In this document: positions 16,492 to 25,395 of the stretch, piece by piece
Position numbering within the stretch: position 1 is the stretch's first letter
How the letters are laid out: the number at the start of each line of letters is the position of its first letter
Assembly (NCBI GenBank): GCA_029259175.1
Contig: JAPDJH010000009.1
Location: forward strand, 82,123-121,609
Source: Hadesarchaea archaeon
Lineage (GTDB): Archaea; Hadarchaeota; Hadarchaeia; Hadarchaeales; Hadarchaeaceae
DNA: 39,487 nucleotides
Reading direction: 5' to 3'
Translations under genes and position numbers: made by a program
The notes under the pieces: generated by a model
Database searches by the model: none
What the model saw: the letters and a program-made list of their open reading frames with translations, nothing else
Told to the model about the DNA's origin: nothing

Positions 16492-16503
16492 GTTTTTAAA
16501 TAC
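16492..16503 (-). promoter_or_regulatory. Alba promoter (TATA/BRE)
   Basis: On the minus strand GAAAGGTATTTAAAAAC combines a purine-rich BRE with a TATTTAAA TATA box, about 42-53 bp before the Alba ATG. A start near 16470 leaves a leader with GAGGAGGGA. It is among the clearest promoters in the window and fits an abundant protein. Confidence 0.6.
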
Positions 16504-16569
16504 CTTTCGTGAACCCGGCTTCGATCTTTGTCGATGAACTGCCAAAGCTATGTAAAAAACTGAAAAACC

Positions 16570-17352
16570 CTACTCCTCAATCCTCCGCTTGAGGAAGTAG
16601 CCTTCCGGGTCAATCTCGCGAAGAAGCTTAAGATCCTCAGCGCTCGGCTCCTGCATTGTTTTGACCTCTTTAGGAATAATCAGCTCAAAACCCACTTTGT
16701 CCTGGATATCCTCCGGAGTGAGCCCTGGAGCAACTTCCAGTAGCATCATCCTCCGAGTTCGCTTATCGTAACCGAAGAGTGCTTGGTGAGTTATCACACG
16801 GTATGGTCCGGCACCCATCACGCCCGCGCGTTCACGGTAATCGGGAGAACCATCACCAAAACCTATTGAAGTAATGAAGTCCACGCGCTCCACGAATCGG
16901 CGTTTTTCCAACGGCATGATGACTATGGTGCGCTCGCAGCTGGCCGCCATCGCCCCGGCCCCCCCGCTGCCCGGAAATCTCACCTTGGGCCGGGTGTAGT
17001 CATCACCTATTATGGTAGAATTCACGTTTCCGTACATGTCGATCTGTGCGCCGCCGATAAACGCATAGTCCGCGATTCCCCGCTGGGTGAGCTCAAACGC
17101 CTGGCACATTCCCTTCAGAAAGCAGGCCCGATTAGCTGCCCGGGTGTCGCCGACTGAAAGAGGCAGGCCGAGTTCCAAAATGGGGGCCAGCGACCCTGCC
17201 TCGAAGATCATCAACAAATTGGGCGCGTGAGTCATCTGAGCGTGCAGTGCGGAGATGATGGGAAGACCTGTCCCTACGAAAACGATTGTGTTGTCCTCGA
17301 GGACCTGGGAGCCCGTGAAGGCAATCATCTCATAGGGGTTGTAGTCCGCCAT
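16570..17352 (-). CDS. CoA-transferase family I, subunit B (glutaconate CoA-transferase-like)
   Basis: This is the second subunit of a heteromeric acyl-CoA transferase. The 260-aa protein has the fold motifs VFVGTGLPIISALHAQ and MIFEAGSLAPILELGLP. Glu51 in FEAG is the likely residue that forms the glutamyl-CoA thioester, at about the position used in GctB. FPGSGGAGAMAASCER is the CoA-loop region. ATG at 17352 follows a GGTGAG site; GTG at 17361 is an alternative. It ends the minus-strand unit fdrA-DUF1116-subunit A-subunit B, so it probably acts on an acid made or used by those enzymes. The substrate is unknown. Confidence 0.85.
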   Translation of the reverse strand: MADYNPYEMIAFTGSQVLEDNTIVFVGTGLPIISALHAQMTHAPNLLMIFEAGSLAPILELGLPLSVGDTRAANRACFLKGMCQAFELTQRGIADYAFIGGAQIDMYGNVNSTIIGDDYTRPKVRFPGSGGAGAMAASCERTIVIMPLEKRRFVERVDFITSIGFGDGSPDYRERAGVMGAGPYRVITHQALFGYDKRTRRMMLLEVAPGLTPEDIQDKVGFELIIPKEVKTMQEPSAEDLKLLREIDPEGYFLKRRIEE

Positions 17353-17362
17353 CGGGCTCACC

Positions 17363-18412
17363 TCACACCAGCAAGGGTTGTCCGCCGTCCAACATGCGGG
17401 CCCGCTTCAGATCCTCGGGCGGGATCTTCCGTATGAAGTCGTCGTGATCCTCACATTCGAAGATGTACTTGTTGTAGTACTCCTCGAGCTTGTCTTTTTT
17501 TCCAGTCTTTCTGAACTCCTCGCAGGCGCTTCTGAACAGTCTTATGTGGGCCATGTCGAACCAGTAGAATCCATACACGGCACCCGGATAGGCTCCGTAG
17601 GGCTGGTGCACGATTGCATCAACCACTGGAAAGGGGATCTCCGTGAGATTGGGGAACTGGCGGATCGCTTTACCTGCAATCATCTTCTCGGTTGTCACGA
17701 TAGTGTAAGTGGAGGCCATGGCGATTTCTGGGCAAGTGCAGTAAGGACCAAAAATCCGACAATTTCCGTACTTGTCGGCCCCTTGGACATGAATGATGCC
17801 CACATCGGGATGGCAGGCGGGAACCACGTAGACGTTTTTTCCCGTGAAAGGACACTCAATCATTTTGCCGCGATTGGTCAGCTCCATATCGGTGCCTCCC
17901 ATATCGCGCACGGGAAGAAACGGCACTCCCATCGCCCCGGCTTTGAACCTAGCAGCCATTCCGTAATTCGAATAATCGTCTATCTCGATCATTCCATTCT
18001 GGGCAAGATAGCGGAAGAGAGGGGCAAGTCCGATGACCTCGTAGGCCCACCACGCCATCTCGGCACGGCGGATAGACAGGTGATTCTCATCCAAAATCAT
18101 AGCGCCCGCTAGGTACTCTGCCGTCAAGGACTGTGACTGGAAGGAAAGAGTGAGATTCTTGGCCCCCTGCCGGATGATTTCGTGAACGATCGCTATGGGC
18201 ACACGAGTATTTACGAATCCGCCAATCCCGAGATTTATCCCGTCCTTAACAAATTTTTTCACAGCGTCTTTGAGCGTCATGCGCTTATCTCTGATCCCCT
18301 TCGGCTTGGATGCTAGGATTTTTCGAGCCTCTTCCGGCGATGGGCCCCACCACTCGAACTTGCGCTCATACGGCTTCAGCTGTGAGATGTCTCGGATTCT
18401 GGACTCCGCCAT
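17363..18412 (-). CDS. CoA-transferase family I, subunit A (glutaconate CoA-transferase-like)
   Basis: This is the partner subunit of the CoA transferase. The 349-aa protein carries GINLGIGGFVNTRVPIAIVH (glycine-rich oxyanion/CoA loop), and later GKNVYVVPACHPDVGIIHVQ and YGNCRIFGPY, typical of the alpha subunits. It is longer at both ends than small SCOT-like subunits, which favours the glutaconate/3-oxoadipate type. ATG at 18412 is 1 bp past the DUF1116 stop (TGAGATG), so it is coupled; ATG at 18424 is an alternative start. The 10-bp gap to subunit B also suggests coupling. Confidence 0.85.
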   Translation of the reverse strand: MAESRIRDISQLKPYERKFEWWGPSPEEARKILASKPKGIRDKRMTLKDAVKKFVKDGINLGIGGFVNTRVPIAIVHEIIRQGAKNLTLSFQSQSLTAEYLAGAMILDENHLSIRRAEMAWWAYEVIGLAPLFRYLAQNGMIEIDDYSNYGMAARFKAGAMGVPFLPVRDMGGTDMELTNRGKMIECPFTGKNVYVVPACHPDVGIIHVQGADKYGNCRIFGPYCTCPEIAMASTYTIVTTEKMIAGKAIRQFPNLTEIPFPVVDAIVHQPYGAYPGAVYGFYWFDMAHIRLFRSACEEFRKTGKKDKLEEYYNKYIFECEDHDDFIRKIPPEDLKRARMLDGGQPLLV

Positions 18413-18413
18413 C

Positions 18414-19805
18414 TCACCACCCATATCTCTCAACAAAGGATTTGAGCGCTTTGGTGAAGCACAGCATGGGGGCCCTCAGCACTCCGAAGCCGACAGTCCC
18501 ATAGCCCGGTTTCTTGTGGGCCACCCCCGTGTTGATGAACGGCAGAATTCCCGTGTCCACCACTTTCCGCAGGTCGATGCACCGCGGTGTTCCCTCGAAG
18601 TTCAGGAACGGAATCGAGAAGCTCTTGTCCTTCACCAAGCATATTTCGGCCATTTCCTTCGTATATTCCGCTGCAGCCGTTGCGGTTCCTCCAACCACCT
18701 GAACCACCGCTGGGGCGGTAGCGGAGGCAAAACCGCCGAACCCTGCCGTTTCCATGATTGCACTGTCCCCGATATCCGGATTTGCATCTTCCTCTTTGAA
18801 CCCGGGAAAGAAGAGGGTCTTCGGAACCTCGGCTGGGGCAGTGAACCACTCGTCATCCAGCCCACTTACCTTGATTCCAAAATCGGTCCCGTTTCTCGCC
18901 AGCACCGTGACCACCGTGCTGTGCTTTATCCGATGACCAGCGTCCATCATCGCTTTTGCAGCTGCCATGGCCGGATTGAGAAAGAAGAGAAAGTTCTCTC
19001 CCATGAAGCGCATCACCTCAGCCTTTTCTTTCTCGCTGAAGCCAGTCTGGGCAATGAAGGGGGCAAGCTGTTTCAGAAAGAGCAAGCTGGATGCCACGTT
19101 TCTGCAGTGGAGCTCGTCTCCCATGTGAAGCGCCTGGGCCATGATCGCTTTCAGGTCAATAGGGCCGGAAAGCTTCAAGGCCTCTTTCAGTACTGGACCG
19201 AGGGTTTGCTCCATCCACTTCAATCTTTTAATGGTCTCGTCGCCGTAGGCCCCGTAACGCAACACTTTTCCAAGCCCCTCGTTGAGGTTGGAGTAGTAGC
19301 GCTTTCCATTGTTCTCCACGATAAAGACGGGCATGGAGGGAGAGATCACCCCCGCCATCGGTCCGACGCTGTCGTGGTCGTGGCACGGGGCGAATTTGAT
19401 TTCTCCGCTCTTGGCAATACGTTCGGCTTCTTCAACATTTTTTGCGCGTCCCTCATAGATTAGAGCCCCCATGATCGCGCCCTTGGTCGGTCCCGACATC
19501 CGCTCCCATTCGATTGGCGGGCCGGAGTGCAGGTACGTGTCCTCATCCATTTTCGGGATGACTTCCTTCGCGGTGCCGATTCCGATCAGTTTCGGGCTGG
19601 CGGCAAGGATTCGCTCAACGGCTTTTTGGTTCGCCTCGTCCACCTCTGGGCGCTCCAGTTTCTCAAGCAGTTTTGCGAGTTCGGGATCCCCTCCAGCCGG
19701 TGGCCTCCATTCAACGTGAACGGCTTCCGCGCGCTGGAGTTTCAGGTCCTCATAGAAGGAGCGCAACCCCACGTTGATTATCTTGAGACGTTCCGGCAGC
19801 CTCAT
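18414..19805 (-). CDS. DUF1116 protein (YlbE/AllG-like)
   Basis: This belongs to the DUF1116 family. In E. coli the relative YlbE/AllG acts with FdrA/AllF and AllH in oxamate carbamoyl transfer at the end of allantoin use. The 463-aa protein contains APCHDHDSVGPMAGVISPSM, HMGDELHCRNVAS, TVLARNGTDFGIKVSG and PAPAxx-type Ala/Gly-rich segments typical of the family. The start overlaps the fdrA stop by 4 bp (ATGA). No AllH (DUF2877) or carbamate kinase gene lies nearby. The activity may therefore be the same with genes elsewhere, or a different transfer that uses the CoA-transferase next door. Confidence 0.85.
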   Translation of the reverse strand: MRLPERLKIINVGLRSFYEDLKLQRAEAVHVEWRPPAGGDPELAKLLEKLERPEVDEANQKAVERILAASPKLIGIGTAKEVIPKMDEDTYLHSGPPIEWERMSGPTKGAIMGALIYEGRAKNVEEAERIAKSGEIKFAPCHDHDSVGPMAGVISPSMPVFIVENNGKRYYSNLNEGLGKVLRYGAYGDETIKRLKWMEQTLGPVLKEALKLSGPIDLKAIMAQALHMGDELHCRNVASSLLFLKQLAPFIAQTGFSEKEKAEVMRFMGENFLFFLNPAMAAAKAMMDAGHRIKHSTVVTVLARNGTDFGIKVSGLDDEWFTAPAEVPKTLFFPGFKEEDANPDIGDSAIMETAGFGGFASATAPAVVQVVGGTATAAAEYTKEMAEICLVKDKSFSIPFLNFEGTPRCIDLRKVVDTGILPFINTGVAHKKPGYGTVGFGVLRAPMLCFTKALKSFVERYGW

Positions 19806-21364
19806 AGCTTATCCCACACTCCTCCTCTGGTTGCTATCAAGGCCGCCATCCGAACGGCCTGTGCGTTGGACGGCATAACCACCACCCCTGCCTCCTCCAG
19901 TTTTTCCCGTTGCCTGCTCAGCCGTTGCGGATCTCCCTCGGTTCCACATACAGAAGCCACTACTGAAAGATATCTTCCCTCTTTTTCCGCGATTTGCTTA
20001 GCTTCCTTGATGGCCCCAACCAACTCTCCCGCCGGATCTAGGTTGGCACCGATCCCGAGAACCACATCTAGCAGGATGACCGCGACTTCCGGATCTCTGG
20101 CCTCTTTCAGAATTCGCTCGCGCCTGAACCTGAAGTCGATCATCGGATGGGGAACGCCGCGGACGAACTCCTCAGTCCCCATGTCCACACAAGTGTGAGC
20201 CCGGCTTTCCCGCCCGCTTTTCAGTTTCAGTCGCGGTTCGAGCGCGACGTTCGAGTACACGTCTCCAATCAGGTCACGCAAAAGCAGGAGTGCTTCGGCA
20301 CAAAGCGTCCCCCCCGAGAACAGTCCTCGGATGTATTTCTGCTCCGGTTTCAATCGCCTGCTCTCAGTTTCAACGAGCTCACGGACCTTCTCCTCCGGCA
20401 GGGTGAACTTGGTCTCGCTGGGTTTCTCGTTTCTCAGGATAGCCATCGCTTTCCGAGCCGCGTCCTCTAGGGTGATGGCCGGAACCAACCCTGCCTGCTC
20501 GACCAGCTTAGGATCTCCTCCAATGAAATTAACGACCACCGGTTTGCCACACTCTTTTGCAACCTGCAACACTTTTTCGGCGACTTTGGGCGAGGGCGGT
20601 TTGGAAATGAGCACGATGACTTTCGTGTTTGGATCCTCCTGCAGGGCGCGGAGACCCGTCAGCATGGTGATCCCTCCAACCTCGTCGGAAAGGTCGTGGC
20701 TTCCGGTTCCAATCGCGTGCGTGATACCCACCTCGTCAAGAATGGAAGAAACTTCTTGAATGCCGGTTCCTGCAGCCCCCACAATCCCTACCGGCCCCTG
20801 TCGCACGACGTTGGAAAAACCCAACCCGATTCCTCCGATGATCGCGGTTCCGCAGTCGGGACCCATCACGAGCAATCCTCGTTCCTGCGCATACTTCTTC
20901 AGTCGGACCTCTTCCTCGATCGGGACGTCGCTGCTGAACACCATCACGTGCTTTCCGGCTCTCAGCGCACGCATGGCCTCTCGCGCAGCGAACTCCCCGG
21001 GTGTAGAAATGAGCACGAGGTTGGCATCCGGTATGTTCTCAATCGCGGCCTTTAGCGTTTTGTAGGTGACTTCTTTCACCTCGGCCTCCGCCTCAGCTTC
21101 TAGAATTTGCTCGGCTTCTGATATCGCCTTCTGAGCGGCATCCTCACTCTCGGCATCGACCACTATTATGAGATCGTTTGGTCCAGCTTTCTCCATTTCT
21201 TCCATGTAAAGTCCGGCATCCTTTAACAGTTCCTTGTTGTTGTCGGTTCCCATCATAACCGAGGCTTTGCGAACTCCTGCCTTGCTCTCGAGTTCTGTAG
21301 AAACTCTCATCAGAACGACAGAGTCTCGATAGTCCCCTTTTCTAATGTTACACTTGAGTACCAT
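19802..21364 (-). CDS. fdrA: FdrA family protein (AllF-like, acyl-CoA synthetase homologue)
   Basis: FdrA is related to the alpha subunit of succinyl-CoA synthetase and pairs with DUF1116 proteins. The 520-aa protein begins KCNIRKGDYRDSVVLMRVS as other FdrAs do. A nucleotide/CoA-binding region has GPVGIVGAAGTGIQEVSSIL and TGSHDLSDEVGGITM, then GLFSGGTLCAEALLL and HTCVDMGTEEFVRGVPHPMI. I see no GHAG-type phosphohistidine loop, so an ordinary ADP-forming acyl-CoA synthetase is unlikely. It is the first gene of the minus-strand unit and has its own TATA box. Function by homology is carbamoyl transfer to or from an oxamate-like substrate. Confidence 0.87.
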   Translation of the reverse strand: MVLKCNIRKGDYRDSVVLMRVSTELESKAGVRKASVMMGTDNNKELLKDAGLYMEEMEKAGPNDLIIVVDAESEDAAQKAISEAEQILEAEAEAEVKEVTYKTLKAAIENIPDANLVLISTPGEFAAREAMRALRAGKHVMVFSSDVPIEEEVRLKKYAQERGLLVMGPDCGTAIIGGIGLGFSNVVRQGPVGIVGAAGTGIQEVSSILDEVGITHAIGTGSHDLSDEVGGITMLTGLRALQEDPNTKVIVLISKPPSPKVAEKVLQVAKECGKPVVVNFIGGDPKLVEQAGLVPAITLEDAARKAMAILRNEKPSETKFTLPEEKVRELVETESRRLKPEQKYIRGLFSGGTLCAEALLLLRDLIGDVYSNVALEPRLKLKSGRESRAHTCVDMGTEEFVRGVPHPMIDFRFRRERILKEARDPEVAVILLDVVLGIGANLDPAGELVGAIKEAKQIAEKEGRYLSVVASVCGTEGDPQRLSRQREKLEEAGVVVMPSNAQAVRMAALIATRGGVWDKL

Positions 21365-21396
21365 CCGGGCCAGCCTCCACTTTTTATCGTTTTAGT

Positions 21397-21408
21397 ATTT
21401 TAAAAAAC
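21397..21408 (-). promoter_or_regulatory. fdrA promoter TATA box
   Basis: The minus strand reads TTTTTTAAAATA about 33-44 bp before the fdrA ATG. GGAGG lies at 21375-21379 between them. It faces away from the molybdenum hydroxylase promoter across a 315-bp gap, so the two halves of the island are divergently transcribed. A short inverted repeat TTCGA-AAAA-TCGAA lies just upstream at 21429-21442. Confidence 0.5.
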
Positions 21409-21636
21409 TGGCTGAGGTTCCGTGGTACTTCGAAAAATCGAATTGGAGTTGATGGTACGAGTCCGGTTCGTCGCGGCATCGATTTGAAGGAAACAGAATA
21501 CTGTAGGGAAGAAGAGTAAACGATGTGCTGACTAGAAATACTGCCTGTGTCTTGTGTCCGTTGGTTATATTCGCGTGAACGGCTTTCTAGCTGACTAAAT
21601 AAATAAACAACAGAAAGCACTGGACTCTTCGAGCAA

Positions 21637-21658
21637 TCGTGGAATTTTTTAACCACGA
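21637..21658. promoter_or_regulatory. Candidate operator: inverted repeat embracing the TATA box of the hydroxylase operon
   Basis: TCGTGG at 21637-21642 and CCACGA at 21653-21658 form perfect 6-bp arms around the AT-only core AATTTTTTAA. The core is the natural TATA box, ending about 28 bp before the ATG at 21680. A dimeric repressor bound here would block TBP directly. No regulator gene is adjacent. The rest of the 315-bp intergenic region shows no other gene. Confidence 0.55.
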
Positions 21659-21679
21659 CGCACACAAGAGTTTGGTTTG

Positions 21680-24013
21680 ATGCCTGAATACTCCTATGTC
21701 GGGAAGGAAGTCCCGCGCCTCGATGCGGTTGAAAAAGTCACTGGGGCGGCGTTGTACACCGCAGATTTGAAGTTTCAAGGCCTTCTCTACGCCCGGTTGC
21801 TCAAGAGCCCGTATGCTCACGCCAAGATAGTTCGGATCGACACGTCGAAGGCCGAGCGCCTACCAGGAGTTCACGCGGTTTTGACTGGTGAGGAGATTCC
21901 CTATCGCTTTGGCATTTACATGTCCGACAAATACATGCTGGCGTACAAGAAGACTCGATACGTGGGGGAGCCGGTGGTCGCGGTTGCAGCCGAGAGCGAG
22001 GAGCTCGCGGAAGAGGCTGCTGAGCTCATAGAAGTGGAGTACGAAGAACTCCCTGCCGTTTTTGATCCCCGCGAGGCCCTCAAAGAGGGAGCTCCGCTGG
22101 TGCACGAAGGTTTGGATGAGTACCTCCACGCGCCGTTCATTTTCCCCAAAGCCGGCACCAACATAGCCAATCATTTCAAGCTTCGGAAAGGCGATGTTGA
22201 GAAGGGGTTCAAAGAGGCGGATGTGATCGTTGAGAACGAATTCACGCAGCCGATGGTTCAGAACGTCCAAATGGAACCGCACGTGAGCATAGGGCAGTGG
22301 CATCCAAACGGCCGCATCGATGTGTGGACCAGCGCTCAATCCCCGTTTGCGGTCCGTTACCTCTTAAGTGTGGGTCTGGGCGTTCCTTTGCATCGGATAA
22401 CGGTGCGGGTTCCGTTTCTGGGTGGCGGATTTGGCGGAAAGGCCGGTCTCCATTGGGAGCCGCTGGTAGTACTCCTATCGCGCAAGGCTGGGGGAAGGCC
22501 GGTCAAGCTGCTGATGACCCGCGAGGAGGAATTCAACACAGCTGCGGTTCGGCAGGGCATGTACGCGCGCATAAAAACGGGAGTGAAGCGCGATGGCAGG
22601 ATTACCGCTGAGGAAATCTTGTACATTTGGGATTCCGGCGCGTATGCGGACTACGCGGTCAACATCGCGCGAGCGGCCGGTTATTCCTGCACCGGACCGT
22701 ACGACGTCCCCAACGTCAAGTGCGACAGTTTGACGGTTTACACAAACCACCCCTACGGAACCGCCTACCGGGGTTTCGGCCACGTGGAGTTCCACTGGGC
22801 GACCGAGCGTCAGATGGATCTGGTGGCGAGGGAGATCGGAATGGATCCGCTCGAATTCAGACTTAAGAACGCCGCTTTGCCTGGAAAAGTTACACCGACA
22901 GGCGAGGTGTTGGCCGACGACTGTGGCCGCGTCGATCAGTGTTTGAAAGCGGTGGCGGAGGAGTTGGGGTGGGGCAAGCCGAGAGAAAAAAGAACCGAGA
23001 ACGGCAAGCTGCAGGGGATCGGGATTGCTGCTCTCTGGAAAGCTCCGGCCATGCCCTCATATACGTCCTCGTCGGCAATCGTGAAGCTCAACGAAGACGG
23101 CACGGTTCTTCTCTCGCTGGGTCTCACCGAGATGGGCCAAGGAACCGAGACGGCGTTTGCCCAAATGGTCGCTCAGGAGCTCAAAATCCCGCTGGAAAAA
23201 GTGAACGTTGTGCGTGAGCGGAACACCGACACTGCTCCGTACTCCTGGCAAACCGTAGCCAGCCGTGGCACGTTCATGGACGGAAACGCTGTCCTCAGGG
23301 CGGTGGACGATTTGAAGCGGAAAATCAAGGAAACCGCGTCGGATCTCTTGGGCTATCCGCCGGAGTCCATAGCGATAGCAGACGGTTATGCGTTCGTTGC
23401 ACGCGAGCCGGACAAACGGGTTTCGCTTGCGCAAATCGCAACGTGCGGGGTGCTGCCGGATGGGCGCGGGGTTCGGGGTCCCCTGCTGGGCTATGGCTAT
23501 TACACCGCGGAGGGCCTAACGTTCCTGGATCCGGAAACGGGTCAGGGGCGGCCCGCTCTGATGTGGACTTTCGGAGCGCAGGGGGCTGAAGTGGAGGTCG
23601 ACCCCGAAACGGGCGATCTCCGGATTCTCAAGGTTGCCACCGCGTTGGACTTGGGGAAGGCTCTGAACCCGCTGCTCGTGAAGGGGCAAATCTATGGCGG
23701 GGTGGTTCAGGGGCTAGGGACGACAGTTATGGAAGAGTTCATCTTCGACGAGAAGGGGCGGCTGCTAAACAACAATCTGACCGATTACAAAATATTTAGG
23801 ACTCAGGATATTCCAGACAAGTTCGTTCCTATTCTGATTGAGAACCCGCAGCGCAACGCTCCTTACGGAGCGAGAGGAATCGGGGAGCACCCGACGATTG
23901 GAATTGCAGCCGCGGTCGCCAATGCCATTTACGACGCGACGGGAGTGGATTTCTTCGATCTTCCGATCACGCGCGAGCGTTTGTGGAAAGGTTTGAAGGG
24001 GGTGAAAAAGTGA
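21680..24013 (+). CDS. Molybdenum hydroxylase large subunit (xanthine dehydrogenase family)
   Basis: This is the molybdopterin-cytosine-dinucleotide-type catalytic subunit of a xanthine dehydrogenase/aldehyde oxidoreductase family enzyme. The 777-aa protein begins VGKEVPRLDAVEKVTGAALY. It has VPFLGGGFGGKAGLHWEP and GTAYRGFGHVEFHWATERQM. Its C-terminal GARGIGEHPTIGIAAAVANA carries the catalytic Glu of GxGE. The AYRGFG loop is of the xanthine-dehydrogenase kind and differs from the AYRCSFR loop of CO dehydrogenase, so CO oxidation is not indicated. ATG at 21680 is the family start; TTG at 21677 precedes it. Likely substrates are purines, other N-heterocycles or aldehydes. Confidence 0.92.
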   Translation: MPEYSYVGKEVPRLDAVEKVTGAALYTADLKFQGLLYARLLKSPYAHAKIVRIDTSKAERLPGVHAVLTGEEIPYRFGIYMSDKYMLAYKKTRYVGEPVVAVAAESEELAEEAAELIEVEYEELPAVFDPREALKEGAPLVHEGLDEYLHAPFIFPKAGTNIANHFKLRKGDVEKGFKEADVIVENEFTQPMVQNVQMEPHVSIGQWHPNGRIDVWTSAQSPFAVRYLLSVGLGVPLHRITVRVPFLGGGFGGKAGLHWEPLVVLLSRKAGGRPVKLLMTREEEFNTAAVRQGMYARIKTGVKRDGRITAEEILYIWDSGAYADYAVNIARAAGYSCTGPYDVPNVKCDSLTVYTNHPYGTAYRGFGHVEFHWATERQMDLVAREIGMDPLEFRLKNAALPGKVTPTGEVLADDCGRVDQCLKAVAEELGWGKPREKRTENGKLQGIGIAALWKAPAMPSYTSSSAIVKLNEDGTVLLSLGLTEMGQGTETAFAQMVAQELKIPLEKVNVVRERNTDTAPYSWQTVASRGTFMDGNAVLRAVDDLKRKIKETASDLLGYPPESIAIADGYAFVAREPDKRVSLAQIATCGVLPDGRGVRGPLLGYGYYTAEGLTFLDPETGQGRPALMWTFGAQGAEVEVDPETGDLRILKVATALDLGKALNPLLVKGQIYGGVVQGLGTTVMEEFIFDEKGRLLNNNLTDYKIFRTQDIPDKFVPILIENPQRNAPYGARGIGEHPTIGIAAAVANAIYDATGVDFFDLPITRERLWKGLKGVKK

Positions 24014-24855
24014 TTCCGAAATTCGACTACCACGCGCCGACCACGATCGACGAAGCCGTTGAACTTCTAAACACGCTGGAAGACGCGCGCGTTTTCGCGG
24101 GAGGAACGGATCTCTTCGTCCTCATGCGCGACCGACTGGTCAGGCCGAAAAACCTGATCGATTTGAAGCAGATAAGCGAACTCCAGCAGATCTCCTTTGA
24201 TGAACGAAACGGCCTGAGAATCGGGGCAGCCGTCACTTTTGCGGAAATTCTGCGGTCAGAGGTGGTGAAAGACAGGTTCAGAGTTTTGTGGGATGCTGCC
24301 AGCGTTCTCGCAGATCCGGTTCTCAGAAATCGAGCGACGATCGGGGGAAACATCTGCAACGCCTCGCCCGCGGCCGATAGTGCTCCCGCTCTGCTGGTCT
24401 TGGATGCGGTTGTGGAGGTTGCAGGGGAAAGGCCGCGGGAAATCCCGATTGGAGAGTTCTTCACGGGTGTGAAACGAACAGCGCTCAAGCCAGGGGAATT
24501 CGTGCGAGCCGTGAGAATTCCCACACCGCCTCCGGGATCCAAAGGTCGTTACTACAAATGGGGTCGGACGCGGGGAGAAGACTTGGCGATCGTAGGGGTG
24601 GCCATCCAAGTGAACGGTGAAAAGGATGTGAGAGTTGCGCTGTCCTCGGTCTACAAAACGCCGATCAGGATTGGCGCGGTTGAAAAGATTTTCAAAGAAG
24701 GAGGCCCCGTCGAGGAAAAGATAAAAAGAGCCGTCGAAGCCGTGAGATCCAACATTTCGCCCATCACTGATGTGCGGGGGAGCAAGGAGTACCGGGTTCA
24801 CATGGCGGGGGTGCTCACGGAGCGCGGGTTGCGAGAGTTATTGGAGGTGAAGTGA
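24010..24855 (+). CDS. Molybdenum hydroxylase FAD-binding subunit
   Basis: This is the medium subunit, which carries FAD and passes electrons from the iron-sulfur subunit onward. The 281-aa protein has the FAD loop VFAGGTDLFVLMRDR and the second FAD motif RNRATIGGNICNASPAADS, then the CO-dehydrogenase-flavoprotein C-terminal domain. GTG at 24010 overlaps the large-subunit stop (GTGA). The Ile/Tyr insert that binds NAD in true xanthine dehydrogenases is not evident, so the electron acceptor is uncertain. Confidence 0.92.
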   Translation: MIPKFDYHAPTTIDEAVELLNTLEDARVFAGGTDLFVLMRDRLVRPKNLIDLKQISELQQISFDERNGLRIGAAVTFAEILRSEVVKDRFRVLWDAASVLADPVLRNRATIGGNICNASPAADSAPALLVLDAVVEVAGERPREIPIGEFFTGVKRTALKPGEFVRAVRIPTPPPGSKGRYYKWGRTRGEDLAIVGVAIQVNGEKDVRVALSSVYKTPIRIGAVEKIFKEGGPVEEKIKRAVEAVRSNISPITDVRGSKEYRVHMAGVLTERGLRELLEVK

Positions 24856-25338
24856 GTGTCGAAACACAGAATTTCGCTGAAGGTGAACGGGCGGCTCCAC
24901 GAACTCGAGGTGGAGGCAAACAAGACCCTGCTGAGATTGTTGCGGGAGGACCTCGGACTCACGGGGACGAAGTGCGCGTGCGAGCGGGGCGATTGCGGGT
25001 TGTGCACGGTTTGGCTCGATGGGAAGCCCGTGAAATCGTGTTTGGTGCTGGCGGTGGAAGCCGATGGGCACGAGATCACGACCATTGAAGGGCTGGCGCG
25101 CGACGGAAAGCTCACACCGGTGCAGCAGAAGTTCGTGGAGCACGGAGCTGTTCAGTGCGGGTTCTGCACGCCGGGAATGATCATGGTCGCCGAAGCGTTT
25201 CTGCGCGAGAATCCCAATCCAACGGAGGAGGAAGTGAAAGAGGCTTTGGGTGGCGTGCTGTGCCGGTGCACGGGCTATCGGCAGATCATAGACGCTGTTC
25301 TGGACGCCGCGAAGGAGATGAGAAAAGCTAGCACCTGA
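24856..25338 (+). CDS. Molybdenum hydroxylase [2Fe-2S] small subunit
   Basis: This is the small electron-transfer subunit with two [2Fe-2S] clusters. The plant-type ferredoxin cluster is KCACERGDCGLCTVWLDG plus a following SCL. The second, helical cluster is CGFCTPGMIM plus CRCTGYRQI. The 160-aa length matches CoxS/XdhC-type proteins. GTG at 24856 directly follows the medium-subunit TGA. It completes the large-medium-small operon; no dedicated molybdenum cofactor insertion (XdhC/CoxF-like) gene is in the window. Confidence 0.95.
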   Translation: MSKHRISLKVNGRLHELEVEANKTLLRLLREDLGLTGTKCACERGDCGLCTVWLDGKPVKSCLVLAVEADGHEITTIEGLARDGKLTPVQQKFVEHGAVQCGFCTPGMIMVAEAFLRENPNPTEEEVKEALGGVLCRCTGYRQIIDAVLDAAKEMRKAST

Positions 25339-25350
25339 CGAGGGCTACAA

Positions 25351-25395
25351 TCTAAAAAAATAAAAAAACGGGGCCGAGGGGTTTTACTCCTCGGC
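25351..25395 (-). terminator. Convergent terminator region (hairpin plus T-runs)
   Basis: GCCGAGG at 25373-25379 and CCTCGGC at 25389-25395 form a 7-bp stem at the end of the cyclase gene. On the minus strand this is followed by two T7 runs separated by one A. Such T-rich tracts terminate archaeal transcription. It lies in the 45-bp gap between the convergent small-subunit and cyclase genes. Confidence 0.55.

Noticed and set aside
18195..19463. 422-aa plus-strand open frame
   Set aside because: It lies opposite the conserved DUF1116 and CoA-transferase genes and its sequence is His/Arg/Ser-rich with no fold pattern. It is a reverse-strand shadow.
21384..21665. 93-aa minus-strand open frame across the fdrA-xdh gap
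   Set aside because: It covers both promoters and the inverted repeat, has no recognisable pattern, and has no ribosome binding site at its start. I read the region as regulatory.
21680..25338. Aerobic CO dehydrogenase
   Set aside because: The large subunit has AYRGFG, not the AYRCSFR active-site loop, so CO oxidation is not supported.
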